A stretch of DNA of 34,116 nt from Mesorhizobium sp. (lineage in GTDB: Bacteria; Pseudomonadota; Alphaproteobacteria; Rhizobiales; Rhizobiaceae). The notes below the pieces were generated by a model, which saw nothing but the letters and a program-made list of their open reading frames with translations, was not told where the DNA came from and ran no database searches. Positions within the stretch are counted from its first letter, which is position 1. Every line of letters begins with the position of its first letter. Below are positions 7,774 through 14,755 of this stretch, piece by piece. The translations under genes and the position numbers were made by a program. The DNA is taken from contig SUGL01000051.1 of the NCBI GenBank assembly GCA_004963905.1, positions 1 through 34,116 on the forward strand, written 5' to 3'.

Positions 7774-7938
7774 ATGCCAGATGAGGAAAAACCTGCGATT
7801 GCTCCTACCCGCGAGCGCCTAACCGCGAGCCATGAGCAATTGCTTGCCGAGACGAAAGAGTACATCGCGCATTCAAGGCTGATGATAATCGAGGCCGAAT
7901 CGCTGCTTGATCCGAGCAGGTCGCAGCCAGCGTCGTAA
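7774..7938 (+). CDS. Small hypothetical protein (54 aa)
   Basis: Starts MPDEEKPAIAPTRERLTAS and is acidic and helical (HEQLLAETKEYIAHSRLMIIEAESLL), possibly a short coiled coil. GGGGAG lies seven bases before the ATG, a strong ribosome site, which is the main evidence. Followed after 22 bases by another small gene in the same direction. Function unknown. Confidence 0.55.
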   Translation: MPDEEKPAIAPTRERLTASHEQLLAETKEYIAHSRLMIIEAESLLDPSRSQPAS

Positions 7939-7960
7939 GTCGGCAAACGGGATTCAACAA

Positions 7961-8140
7961 ATGGCCTACACTGTCATCTGGTACGGTAGACAGGGTATCG
8001 TTGAAAAGACGCCCTTCGATACTGAGAAAGCAGCGCGGGACCATGCGCTGGCGGCCTTTCAAGATCGAAAGTCCGGTATCGTTGCGGTTGAAGTCCGCAA
8101 AGACAACGGCACGGTCGTATTCAGCCAGGCAGGAGGCTGA
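7961..8140 (+). CDS. Small conserved rhizobial hypothetical protein (59 aa)
   Basis: Begins MAYTVIWYGRQGIVEKTPF and contains a helix (EKAARDHALAAFQDRK) then strands with AVEVRKDNGTVVFSQ, an alpha/beta layout seen in small rhizobial proteins of unknown function. The ribosome site is weak. It probably shares a transcript with the 54-residue gene just upstream. No membrane segment. Confidence 0.6.
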   Translation: MAYTVIWYGRQGIVEKTPFDTEKAARDHALAAFQDRKSGIVAVEVRKDNGTVVFSQAGG

Positions 8141-8156
8141 GAGGGGGGCGCCGCTG

Positions 8157-8386
8157 CTAAAGATCCTTTTGCCCTATTCCGAGGCGAAGCCGGACCGAAC
8201 CCTCCAGTTCCTTGGCAAAACCAAGTGCGGACTGAAGAACCGTCGTTTCATTCAAAGCGACAGATCCTTGGTCGCTGATCGTCATCGGCAGTTCCATCTT
8301 TGCCTGCGGCCGCGGTTACCCGAACATTAAATAGAAATTGCCCCATCGAGCCGCTGCTCAACTTGTGTCAGTTCGACATTTGCCAT
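8157..8386 (-). pseudogene. Decayed copy of the 72-residue rhizobial family
   Basis: Clear homologue of the intact gene at 15065-15283, on the opposite strand. It starts at 8386 with a good purine-rich ribosome site and the same first residues pattern (MANVELTQVEQR against MATIELIPVEER). It then carries two one-base insertions, one in a G-run near residue 15 and one in an A-run before ELP, after which GSVALNETTVLQSALGFAKE matches the intact copy to near its end. Non-functional as read. Confidence 0.8.
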
Positions 8387-8400
8387 TAATGCCTCTCCCG

Positions 8401-8423
8401 GTGCCAGCAATAGGCGCTGGCAC
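8401..8423. repeat. Perfect 8-bp inverted repeat
   Basis: GTGCCAGC, seven bases, GCTGGCAC, between the DUF6894 gene and the start of the decayed gene. No T-tract. Could be a processing or terminator-like hairpin of the minus-strand transcript, or an operator. Confidence 0.5.
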
Positions 8424-8475
8424 AACGGTCACGGCAATCGTATTTCGTTCCGTGCCTTGCGTGCTCGGCAGGTTC

Positions 8476-8637
8476 CTAGAAGTACTTGCGGGCCTGAAAC
8501 GCGAGCGTGAACACTGTCTTTCGATCCTCGTCGACCACGGTCATGCTCCAAGGACACTCCGCCATCATGCCGCCACTTGCCTCCTCCCCATCGATGGAGG
8601 CTTCACCGTCCAAGACATGAAAGAAGTAGCGGGGCAC
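8476..8637 (-). CDS. DUF6894 family protein, internally shortened
   Basis: 53 residues from a GTG at 8637 with AAGGAG five bases upstream. The first residues MPRYFFHVLDG and the end TVVDEDRKTVFTLAFQA match both ends of DUF6894 proteins, which are usually about 70-80 residues. The middle helix region (normally around ELPDLEAARxEA) is largely missing, without loss of frame. DUF6894 proteins are common in rhizobia and functionally uncharacterised. May be an in-frame deletion derivative that is no longer foldable. Confidence 0.7.
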   Translation of the reverse strand: MPRYFFHVLDGEASIDGEEASGGMMAECPWSMTVVDEDRKTVFTLAFQARKYF

Positions 8638-8901
8638 GGGTGCTCCTTGTGTTCGGGCGGGAGCTCTGCCGGGTCTCTCAGGCGGACGCGCCAGGAAGTA
8701 GCCTCCGATCCAAAGAGGGTACGCGCCTAATCACACCGCAGCAATCATCTTTATCAAGGCAGAGCCGGAACGATAGCCGTACCCGGATGTTGAGGTGCTG
8801 AGCCCGCTGATTGTTTGTCGTAAATCCTTCGGGGAGGTCGAGAGCCGAGGGATGCCCCAGGGAGGCGCTTCTTTCGGCTCCCCTGTCTTTAGGAGAAGGC
8901 C

Positions 8902-9015
8902 GTGAACCCCAATCCGCCTGTGGTCATGGGTAGTCTTGAAGTCCGCGCGCAAGTGGCGAGCTACTTCCTCTCGCATGAGTTTTCCACGTGCCGACCGATC
9001 AGCCTGAGAAGCTAG
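8902..9015 (+). CDS. Possible small ORF (37 aa)
   Basis: GTG start with AGGAG six bases upstream; product MNPNPPVVMGSLEVRAQVAS and so on, ending CRPISLRS. No family recognised. It is supported only by the ribosome site and may be chance; the stretch 8638-9089 otherwise holds no gene I can support. Confidence 0.25.
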   Translation: MNPNPPVVMGSLEVRAQVASYFLSHEFSTCRPISLRS

Positions 9016-9089
9016 TGATGCTCTTGAGAGCGCCTGCCCTGACTTCAAACTCAGATACTGCCGGCCTGTAGGTCCGGTGGGCATTCATC

Positions 9090-9260
9090 TTAGCGGTCTG
9101 TATGATCTGATTGAGCTGCTTGCGGAGAGCTGTTCCCTCCATTTTGCCTAAGATCGTAGCCTTCTGCCTTCAGCTTCGTACATACGTCAGTCACAGTCGC
9201 GCACAGTACGGACCGGGCCAACTCGAATGCGCGTTCCAAGGTCGATCTTCGTTGGTCCAT
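9090..9260 (-). pseudogene. Frameshifted small rhizobial gene
   Basis: The first frame begins MDQRRSTLERAFELARSV and runs to KLKAEGYD, resembling a small rhizobial family that starts with RSTLERAFELARSG and has KxLKAEGY. After that point the better continuation (EGTALRKQLNQII) lies in another frame, extending past 9090 toward about 9030. So a one-base shift seems to have occurred near the KAEGY segment. No ribosome site is obvious. Function of the family unknown. Confidence 0.4.
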
Positions 9261-9382
9261 AGTACCAGCATATAGGGCTTCGAAGTGCGGACAACAGTCA
9301 GTTTCGAGGGTGGAAGATTGTCCGCTCCTGCAGCCCCCACTGGGTGACGAGATGCCTCAGCTTCCGGCAGAAGCGCCGGGGA

Positions 9383-9880
9383 CTAGCTAAGCGAGAGCCA
9401 AGGCCTCAGCCATTCGGCCTTTTCCTTCGCAAGCCCCTTCGGCGGCGGAGCACCCGTCTTGCCTGTACTCGATTTCACAGAGCTTGCGGCTTGTCCGCTT
9501 TGAAGGTCACAAAGGCGCCGCCCATGAAGCGGCCGTTGTCTGCCATCATCGCCGGCTTTCCCCGCTCGCGCTTTACGCCGACGATGTCCATTTCCTTTTC
9601 GGCGTAGCATTTTATCTTGCGCCAGTTCATGGTCGAGCTTCGATAGACGCTGTCCAGGCGCTTCGAGACAATGCCCTCAAGATTGGCTTCGCAGGCATGG
9701 TGGTAGACCGCGGCGCCAGCAGCGGTTCGCTGAACTGGATTGCGCCCGCCGGGATAAGCGCCTGTAGCACCTCCCTGAGGTGTCCTTTAGAGGCATGTCG
9801 CGCGGAACGTCGACGACGAACTCGATCGAAATCTACAATTGCCTCGCCATCCACGTGGCAATGCCCTATGGACAGCAATG
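9383..9880 (-). pseudogene. Remnant of an ATP-dependent DNA ligase (LigD/LigC-like)
   Basis: Pieces of the ligase core appear in order but in several frames: HVDGEAIVDFD (around motif III), LIPAGAIQFSEPL, LEGIVSKRLDSVYRSS (motif IV) followed by WRKIKCYAEKEMDIVG (motif V) and the OB-fold start GRFMGGAFVTF, then GLAKEKAEWLRP near the end. At least three frameshifts or stops interrupt it, and the N-terminal adenylation lysine region is absent. Such ligases act in bacterial end joining with Ku; no Ku gene is visible here. Dead gene. Confidence 0.8.
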
Positions 9881-10126
9881 CAAAATCCCAAATTCACTCG
9901 GCCCGTGACTGTTCGGGCTGGCACCCAAGACCTCGAGACAGTCATCACCGACGTCTACGAATGCTCGTCGTTTCTGCTTCGGAAGTGGCCGGGCAAGCGT
10001 GGGCCGTCACATCGCGCCGCGCTTCAGGCTTGCCACGATGCGAGCGCGGACAGGAAGCCGATATCGAGTGTTCGGCGGGCGTTCGCTTTGGCGGCGCGCG
10101 AAGCTGGGATTCTGGTCGGGCAGTAA
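9878..10126 (+). CDS. DUF982 family protein (1)
   Basis: 82 residues: MQNPKFTRPVTVRAG, then VITDVYECSSFLLRKWP, HRAALQACHDA and VRRAFALAAREAGI. The PV strand, the conserved tryptophan-proline, the CxxA helix and the final RRAF-AA-EA helix are the DUF982 pattern, a small family found mainly in rhizobia and of unknown function. The ribosome site is weak. It starts at the edge of the decayed ligase on the other strand. Confidence 0.78.
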   Translation: MQNPKFTRPVTVRAGTQDLETVITDVYECSSFLLRKWPGKRGPSHRAALQACHDASADRKPISSVRRAFALAAREAGILVGQ

Positions 10127-10262
10127 ACGGACCTCGTGCCGAGCACAAATTCGCACCCGAACATATCTGTTCCCGGCCCGAAGAGCGGGCTGCCTGACCA
10201 ACGGACACGAAGGAATGACCGTCTTCGTGAGGGCGTTGGCGGACAAGTCAAAGGACGTCCCA

Positions 10263-10520
10263 ATGTCAAACCCGTCCCGGGCATTCTACACAAGCTCGAA
10301 CGGCGACCGCTGGCTGGTCGTCAGGGTCGGCGAGCGCGACGAGATTTTCGTGAGGGACGAGCCGAACCTGGCCTCGGGCGGTCAACCTTCCGAGGTTGAC
10401 ATCGAGACGTTCATGGCCCGCGGACCTGGCTCACCCGAAGGCAAAGCCTTGATCGATCTGCTCGACCGATTGCGCGCCGAACAGGATCGCGAGGGCGTGG
10501 AAAAGTCAGGCGATCGATAG
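10263..10520 (+). CDS. Conserved rhizobial hypothetical protein
   Basis: 85 residues: SRAFYTSSNGDRWLVVR, a RDEPNLASGG segment, then a helical end (EGKALIDLLDRLRAEQ). The layout is known from many rhizobial proteins without assigned function. AAGGA lies eight bases before the ATG. Convergent with the NYN operon; the 44-base gap carries a weak GGCGG/CCGCC stem and no clear terminator. Confidence 0.72.
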   Translation: MSNPSRAFYTSSNGDRWLVVRVGERDEIFVRDEPNLASGGQPSEVDIETFMARGPGSPEGKALIDLLDRLRAEQDREGVEKSGDR

Positions 10521-10564
10521 GCGGCCAAACCATAAGGACCGCCGGTATACGTGGCCCGTAGCGA

Positions 10565-11320
10565 TCACGTCTTGCGCCTCCCCCCTCGCGCGGCCTCCGG
10601 TTTGATTCTGATGCGCAGCGTTCCGCCCTCGGGTCGTTCGATCTCGAATGCGTTCGTCTTGCGGACGAGATCGCTCAGCTTGCGAAAGCCGAAGGTGCGG
10701 GGATCGAAGTCGGAGGCCAAGTTGGCAAGCTGCGTGCCGACCGCGCCGAGCGGAACCCAGCCATCCTCGCTTTCCATTTGCGCGATGATCTTCCGGATGA
10801 TCGGCACGGACGCTGAGGGCGGCTGCAATGGCTTCATGCTCGATGGGGCCTCGGGCTCGTTCGCGGGCGCGGACGGCAGCAGGTTCTCGGTATAGACAAA
10901 TCGCCGGCATGCCTGGCGGAAACTCTCGGGTGTCTTCTGCTCGCCAAAGCCGAACACGTCGATGCCCTGCTCGCGAATGCGGGCCGCGAGACGGGTGAAA
11001 TCGCTGTCGGAGGAAACCAGGCAGAAACCGTCGAACCGACCGCTGTGCAGCAGATCCATCGCGTCGATGACAAGCGTGATGTCGGAGGCGTTCTTGCCTG
11101 TCGTGTAGGCAAACTGCTGCTGGGGTATGATTGCGTGCTTCGAAAGGACGTCGGCCCACGCTTTCGAGCGCGAGCTGGAAAAATCGCCATAGATGCGACG
11201 CACGCTGGCCTCGCCGATCTTGGCGATTTCCTCGAACAGCCCATCGGCGATCTTGGCCGAGGCGTTGTCGGCATCGATGAGAACGGCGAGGCGTGGCGAG
11301 CGCGGCTCTGGCGGCATCAT
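10565..11320 (-). CDS. NYN-domain (PIN-like) protein with C-terminal OST-HTH/LOTUS domain
   Basis: 251 residues. Seen: the NYN nuclease fold with acidic positions LIDADN (16-19), D80, IDAMD (85-89) and SSDSDF (103-108), and a C-terminal OST-HTH/LOTUS-like part (about 172-240, IIRKIIAQMESEDGWVPLGAVGTQL, FGFRKLSDLV). NYN proteins are metal-dependent RNases; LOTUS domains bind RNA or partner proteins. Together they suggest RNA cleavage or turnover. AAGGA before the ATG at 11320 decides the start over 11344. Last gene of a three-gene operon; the upstream zinc-ribbon gene's stop TAA is directly followed by this gene's ribosome site. Confidence 0.9.
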   Translation of the reverse strand: MMPPEPRSPRLAVLIDADNASAKIADGLFEEIAKIGEASVRRIYGDFSSSRSKAWADVLSKHAIIPQQQFAYTTGKNASDITLVIDAMDLLHSGRFDGFCLVSSDSDFTRLAARIREQGIDVFGFGEQKTPESFRQACRRFVYTENLLPSAPANEPEAPSSMKPLQPPSASVPIIRKIIAQMESEDGWVPLGAVGTQLANLASDFDPRTFGFRKLSDLVRKTNAFEIERPEGGTLRIRIKPEAARGGRRKT

Positions 11321-11330
11321 GGTCTTTTCC

Positions 11331-11504
11331 TTAGCGCTGTTCATGCGACCTGAAGTTCTTGCTTTCAATGTCAATGATGTCGCCGCAGTTGGCGCATTCC
11401 ATCTGGGTGTGGGTTCGAATCCAGCCGACGAGCGTCTTCGCCTGATGATGGCAACGGGGACATTCTACGTCGATTTCGAAGCTGTCCGTCTCGCGCTGCG
11501 TCAT
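11331..11504 (-). CDS. Small zinc-ribbon protein
   Basis: 57 residues with CPRC (15-18) and CANC (37-40), a four-cysteine zinc ribbon; the rest is polar. GAGG lies seven bases before the ATG at 11504; an ATG six bases further up is too close to it. It sits ten bases ahead of the NYN/LOTUS gene and follows the basic peptide gene by nine bases, so the three are one operon. A nucleic-acid or protein adaptor role is plausible but not shown. Confidence 0.75.
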   Translation of the reverse strand: MTQRETDSFEIDVECPRCHHQAKTLVGWIRTHTQMECANCGDIIDIESKNFRSHEQR

Positions 11505-11513
11505 CGCCATGCC

Positions 11514-11669
11514 TCAGCTTTCGTCAGCAGCGGGCTCTCGCTGTTCTTTCTGCTCTATGGACGAAGGTTTCTCCTTCGCAGCTTTCCCCGCAAGCTTGGC
11601 TTGTTTCTTGGCCGCCTTGGCCTTGTCTCGTTGACTGCGCTCGTATCGATAGTTCGGCTTCATCGCCAT
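11514..11669 (-). CDS. Small basic conserved rhizobial protein
   Basis: 51 residues: MAMKPNYRYERSQRDKAKAA then a lysine/alanine-rich stretch and an acidic end. I recognise the MKPNYRYER start from many small rhizobial proteins of unknown function. GGAGAG lies six bases before the ATG. First gene of the operon with the zinc ribbon and NYN/LOTUS proteins; the basic helix could bind nucleic acid. Confidence 0.72.
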   Translation of the reverse strand: MAMKPNYRYERSQRDKAKAAKKQAKLAGKAAKEKPSSIEQKEQREPAADES

Positions 11670-11769
11670 TCGAAACTCTCCGTACTGGTAGCTCTGTTAG
11701 GTCGAAAGCTGGCTGAGGATCGCAATCTCAGCCAGCGCGGCTGAAACCGCGCAGTCGCTGTCGCCAAGT

Positions 11770-12021
11770 TCAGTAGATCTCTACCGTGCGGTCGTAGCTG
11801 GTCCCCGCCCCCTCAAGCGCGGTGAGGAATGCGGCACTCGCGTCATCGGCAGCACCATCTTCGGCGCAGCGCTTAATCGCGTCGGTCCAAGCCAGACTGT
11901 CGTATCCTGGCCAATGGTCAAACAGGAAATCCGAGGCCCGTGCGACGGACTCAATCAGAGTGAAGCCGATCGGACCGGCCATATAGACAACCACGGGAAC
12001 CCGGAATTTTTTGCCAGCCAT
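11770..12021 (-). CDS. DUF982 family protein (2)
   Basis: 83 residues: KKFRVPVVVYMAGP, then LIESVARASDFLFDHWPGYD, WTDAIKRCAEDG and AAFLTALEGAG, the DUF982 order of strand, helix with WP, C-containing helix and final helix. It differs considerably from the DUF982 protein at 9878-10126, so the two are old paralogues. AGGG lies seven bases before the ATG at 12021; an ATG further up at 12045 has no ribosome site. Confidence 0.78.
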   Translation of the reverse strand: MAGKKFRVPVVVYMAGPIGFTLIESVARASDFLFDHWPGYDSLAWTDAIKRCAEDGAADDASAAFLTALEGAGTSYDRTVEIY

Positions 12022-12104
12022 CGTGCACCCTACGCCCGATTGCATGGAAAGACGAGCATGGCAGGGGCATATTGTTTACCCGCTTTGATCGCACCCGGAT
12101 GCTG

Positions 12105-12380
12105 CTATCGGAAATCGGCGGCGGTCAAAGTGTAGGAGTCGCGGCGGTGGCGGGCATAGACCTTGCCTGCCACGTCCTGGATGGAGGTCCGCAACCCATC
12201 GAATGCCGAAAGGTAGGCCGTCTCTATGCTAGCCTTCCCACCCAGGACAATGCCGTTTTTGGCCAGGGCCTCGGCCTCTATGAAGAAACGGATTTGAAAC
12301 ATGCCGTCATGACCGATGAAGTAGACGCCGTTGCGCTCCTGATCGAAGCTTCGGCTGGGGTTCGGGAACGCCAGCGTCAT
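12105..12380 (-). CDS. DUF1488 family protein
   Basis: 91 residues: MTLAFPNPSRSFDQERNGVY, then GHDGMFQIRFFIEAEALAK, the DUF1488 start. The family is small, widespread in proteobacteria and of unknown function. A GTG four codons upstream (12392) overlaps the stop of the gene before it as GTGA, so coupled translation could begin there instead. Last gene of a minus-strand run starting at 13649. Confidence 0.78.
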   Translation of the reverse strand: MTLAFPNPSRSFDQERNGVYFIGHDGMFQIRFFIEAEALAKNGIVLGGKASIETAYLSAFDGLRTSIQDVAGKVYARHRRDSYTLTAADFR

Positions 12381-12388
12381 GACTGTTC

Positions 12389-12697
12389 TCACGGTTTCTC
12401 GGGCGCAACGAAGAACCGCGCGGCGATCCTCTCCTTGCGGCGCTCGCCGTCGCGAAGGTTGAGAGACAGCATGCTTTTCGTCGCTTCTGAACGGCTGAGC
12501 CCGATCATGAAGGCACCGTCCACATGCGCGGGAATGCCGGTGAAGACGTGATAGACGGTCCAGGAACGATCGACTTCTACGCGGCGGCCATATTGGTGGT
12601 CTCTAAAGTCGCATGCCTGCGCGCCGCCTGCATTTTCCTCGCCGGGATGAGCCCAAGCGTTGCGAGCGGCATCGGCGAGGTGGTTACTGGCGTTCAT
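12389..12697 (-). CDS. Hypothetical protein (102 aa)
   Basis: Starts MNASNHLADAARNAWAHPGE and contains RSWTVYHVFTGIPAHVDGAF and a basic helix (LNLRDGERRKERIAARFF). Family not recognised by name, though similar rhizobial proteins are familiar. AAAGGG lies eight bases before the ATG. Start overlaps the previous stop as ATGA and its own stop overlaps the alternative GTG of the DUF1488 gene, so the three are translationally coupled. Confidence 0.7.
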   Translation of the reverse strand: MNASNHLADAARNAWAHPGEENAGGAQACDFRDHQYGRRVEVDRSWTVYHVFTGIPAHVDGAFMIGLSRSEATKSMLSLNLRDGERRKERIAARFFVAPEKP

Positions 12698-12936
12698 GAT
12701 GTCGGCCCTTTGTTTATGTCCGCCTGCGCGTCGATGACGCTGGAATAGATCGTCGCGCCGTCGGCGTCGGCGATGGCGACGGCATCCGGCCACTGCGGCA
12801 TGTTCAGCCTCCTTGCCAGAAGCCGTGCGATCTCGATCGCGGCGTCGAGGTCGGCTGCTTCCACTATCTCGCGGCCGATGACCGCGTGCGCGTCGTCGGC
12901 AACGCGCGTGCGATAGAATTCGATCACGACCTTCAT
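12694..12936 (-). CDS. Hypothetical protein (80 aa)
   Basis: MKVVIEFYRTRVADDAHAVI, a helix EAADLDAAIEIARLLARRL, then VAIADADGATIYSS. The strand-helix-strand order with a closing D-x-DG-x-x-IY resembles DUF6894-type small proteins but I cannot assign it firmly. ATGA overlap with the next gene shows one operon. Confidence 0.68.
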   Translation of the reverse strand: MKVVIEFYRTRVADDAHAVIGREIVEAADLDAAIEIARLLARRLNMPQWPDAVAIADADGATIYSSVIDAQADINKGPTS

Positions 12937-12965
12937 AGGAGTCCGCCTCGCGCAAACATCTGCCG

Positions 12966-13103
12966 TCAGCCCTTGCTCTTGCTTTGTGCGTGGGGTCCAC
13001 CGGCACCTTTGATTTGGCCAAACGCATTCTCAGGCTTGACCGGAATCTTTTCCTGCTTCGGCTTCCTGATCTCTCTGTTCGAGCGTTTCTGTCCCTTGGC
13101 CAT
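12966..13103 (-). CDS. Small basic hypothetical protein (45 aa)
   Basis: MAKGQKRSNREIRKPKQEKI followed by PVKPENAFGQIKGAGGPHAQ and a KSKG end; strongly basic and probably unstructured. The type is common as a short rhizobial protein without function. AAAGGAC lies nine bases before the ATG. Its first 74 bases overlap, in another frame, the end of the 119-residue gene upstream. Confidence 0.6.
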   Translation of the reverse strand: MAKGQKRSNREIRKPKQEKIPVKPENAFGQIKGAGGPHAQSKSKG

Positions 13104-13389
13104 GTCCGAATGTCCTTTCGATGAGCATTATGCCGCCGTCCGACACCTCGTCGACCGGTTCCAGCCTGTCCTCCGTCACCACCCGCTCATGCGGTTCGGC
13201 GTCGCTGCGGATGCGGTATTGCGGCGAATTTCCCCTCGGCGGCAGGGTACGGGTGACATGGTAGATTTCACCGGTCTTCGGACCAACCCCGGGACCGCCT
13301 TTGAGCCGGACCGCCTGTCCGATGTCAAAAAGACGTGTCAGGGCTCCGTGCTGGATTGGTCGTGCGTTGCGTTGCGTGAGGGTCGTCAT
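13030..13389 (-). CDS. Conserved rhizobial hypothetical protein (119 aa)
   Basis: MTTLTQRNARPIQHGALTRL, then GQAVRLKGG and YHVTRTLPPRGNSPQYRIRS with ERVVTEDRLEPV. The conserved part, a small beta-rich domain, ends near residue 80; the tail to 119 is charged and glutamate-rich and overlaps the 45-residue gene. GGAGG lies five bases before the ATG. Start overlaps the previous stop as ATGA. Function unknown. Confidence 0.72.
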   Translation of the reverse strand: MTTLTQRNARPIQHGALTRLFDIGQAVRLKGGPGVGPKTGEIYHVTRTLPPRGNSPQYRIRSDAEPHERVVTEDRLEPVDEVSDGGIMLIERTFGHGQGTETLEQRDQEAEAGKDSGQA

Positions 13390-13649
13390 GATTGCCTCCG
13401 GTCCTTGTCGAGCGCGGCCTCGAGCGATGCCGGTTCGATCGGCACCATTTGCTGCGTGGATCCCTTAGCGGAGATCGCCGGCAGGTGAATGAAAGTTGCC
13501 ACGCGGCGCCATGCGGTGCGAGAAGCCCCTTCGAGAGATTCCTCGTCGAGATCGACGCGATACTCTCCGGCTGGCTGCGGCTCATCGAAGCCCGGCAGCA
13601 TAAACGCCGCATTGAAGCGAACGACGGTCGGCGTGGTGCGAGTGGTCAC
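13386..13649 (-). CDS. Conserved rhizobial hypothetical protein (87 aa)
   Basis: GTG start at 13649; product TTRTTPTVVRFNAAFMLPGF, then DEPQPAGEYRVDLDEESLEG and RRVATFIHLPAISAKGSTQQ. The strings FxLPGFDEPQPAGxYRVD and RRVATFIHLPA are familiar from a rhizobial family without known function. The ribosome site is weak (AGAAAG). The frame continues upstream without a stop, but the extra residues do not fit the family. First gene of the run down to 12105. Confidence 0.7.
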   Translation of the reverse strand: MTTRTTPTVVRFNAAFMLPGFDEPQPAGEYRVDLDEESLEGASRTAWRRVATFIHLPAISAKGSTQQMVPIEPASLEAALDKDRRQS

Positions 13650-14108
13650 TTGCGGCTTTCTGCGGAAATGCGCGCATGCGCCTTCCGCTTCAGTTCGAGC
13701 CGAACCGGCAAAACAATGTCGGATATCGCCAGCACATCCGTGGCTAGAGCCGGCATCATTCCAAGGGTTCGAACGAAGCGAGATGCCGCGCCGGGAGCGG
13801 CGCAATGCATTCACTATCGAAAATTCGGAGGCGGATGGCGAGGCTTCATGATCACGAAAGCCACCTCGACCAAATCGACGAATTTTACATATGCGCCCCA
13901 ATTGCGCTGCGAACAAGACGGTGATGGCGTTTATTTTTATCGGTTGAGTAAAAATTGGAACACTGAGGTCAAGAAAATCGGCAGAAATTCTCCGCATCCA
14001 ACACGATATTTTAGGTGCCTCGCAGTTATTGGGGCATATAATTTTGCCGGCCTGGCAGATAATTTCGGTTCTCCTATCTATCGCGGAGCAAGCAGTCTAT
14101 AGAAGGGT
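13650..14108. other. Intergenic stretch, AT-rich in its right half
   Basis: Between the minus-strand run and the next plus-strand gene. Roughly 13860-14100 is much richer in A and T than the rest of the window. A plus-strand frame of 84 residues (13847-14101) is open but has a weak ribosome site and no recognisable family. The promoter of the minus-strand operon should lie here; no confident -35/-10 was found. Confidence 0.4.
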
Positions 14109-14420
14109 ATGCGCACCCGTTCCGCCGTAAGGAAGAAGTTGCCGTCAAAGCTTGGTCGCCCGACAGCCGCGCCAACCGTGAAGCCTAGCATTTTGGGCAC
14201 ATCGGAGATCTCGTCGAAGCGCGAACCGCCTCGCGCTTTCGGCAAGCTTGGCACCAAGGCGCCGCTCGCTGTCGCGACAGGGCGCGCTAGTGCGAACGCG
14301 ACGGTTGGGACGCGCATGGGGTTGGCGCTCCCTTCATATGGACCACTCGCATTGAAGGTGTGTGTCGCGCTCTGGATTGTCGCTGTGCTGGCCTCGGTTT
14401 TTGTCATCATAAAAGCCTGA
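14109..14420 (+). CDS. Possible small membrane-anchored protein
   Basis: 103 residues: a basic, proline-rich N-terminal part and one C-terminal hydrophobic helix (ALWIVAVLASVFVIIKA). A tail-anchored layout. The purine run GAAGGG is only one or two bases from the ATG, so initiation is doubtful, and an equally long frame is open on the other strand. No family recognised. Confidence 0.35.
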   Translation: MRTRSAVRKKLPSKLGRPTAAPTVKPSILGTSEISSKREPPRAFGKLGTKAPLAVATGRASANATVGTRMGLALPSYGPLALKVCVALWIVAVLASVFVIIKA

Positions 14421-14465
14421 CCCCGGTCGGCATTCGTCAGAGGCGAAAACGAGAAGGATGCCAGC

Positions 14466-14657
14466 ATGGCAAAGCGCTACGCGCTTCGGATGGACAAGGC
14501 GAACAGTTGGACCGTTATCGACATCTTCACCGGCCAACCTGCCGAGTTTGAGAAAAAGATGATGATCGGCATCAAGACGCGTCGAGCGGAAAAGATCGTT
14601 GGCGAATTGAACATTCAGGACGCCAAGCGGCGGGAAGAGGCCGGCTGGGAATCCTGA
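14466..14657 (+). CDS. Small conserved rhizobial protein (63 aa)
   Basis: MAKRYALRMDKANSWTVIDI, FTGQPAEFEKKMMIGIKTRR, AEKIVGELNIQDAKRREEAG. The pattern (short beta part, FTGQPAE, then a basic helix) is familiar from rhizobial hypothetical proteins. AAGGA lies eight bases before the ATG. Soluble, basic, function unknown. Confidence 0.7.
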   Translation: MAKRYALRMDKANSWTVIDIFTGQPAEFEKKMMIGIKTRRAEKIVGELNIQDAKRREEAGWES

Positions 14658-14755
14658 TTGAGCAGCAAGGCCGATATTGCGGTTCAGCACTCCTGGCCCG
14701 GTCATGTGGAGCGATCGCTGCCTCCTATAGTTATTCATTTGAAAGGATAAGGCCC

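Noticed and set aside
8386..8480. Possible EcfG-type stress promoter (GGAAC ... CGTT) on the minus strand
   Set aside because: The spacing of 19 bases between GGAAC and CGTT is longer than the usual 16-17, so it was not called.
8731..9084. A 117-residue minus-strand frame
   Set aside because: Low-complexity serine/arginine/glycine-rich product with no family and no ribosome site.
13847..14101. An 84-residue plus-strand frame in the AT-rich patch
   Set aside because: Weak ribosome site, no family recognised; openness may only reflect base composition.
14078..14467. A 129-residue minus-strand frame opposite the possible membrane protein
   Set aside because: No ribosome site and no recognisable family; neither strand is secure here, and the plus strand at least has a clear C-terminal membrane helix.
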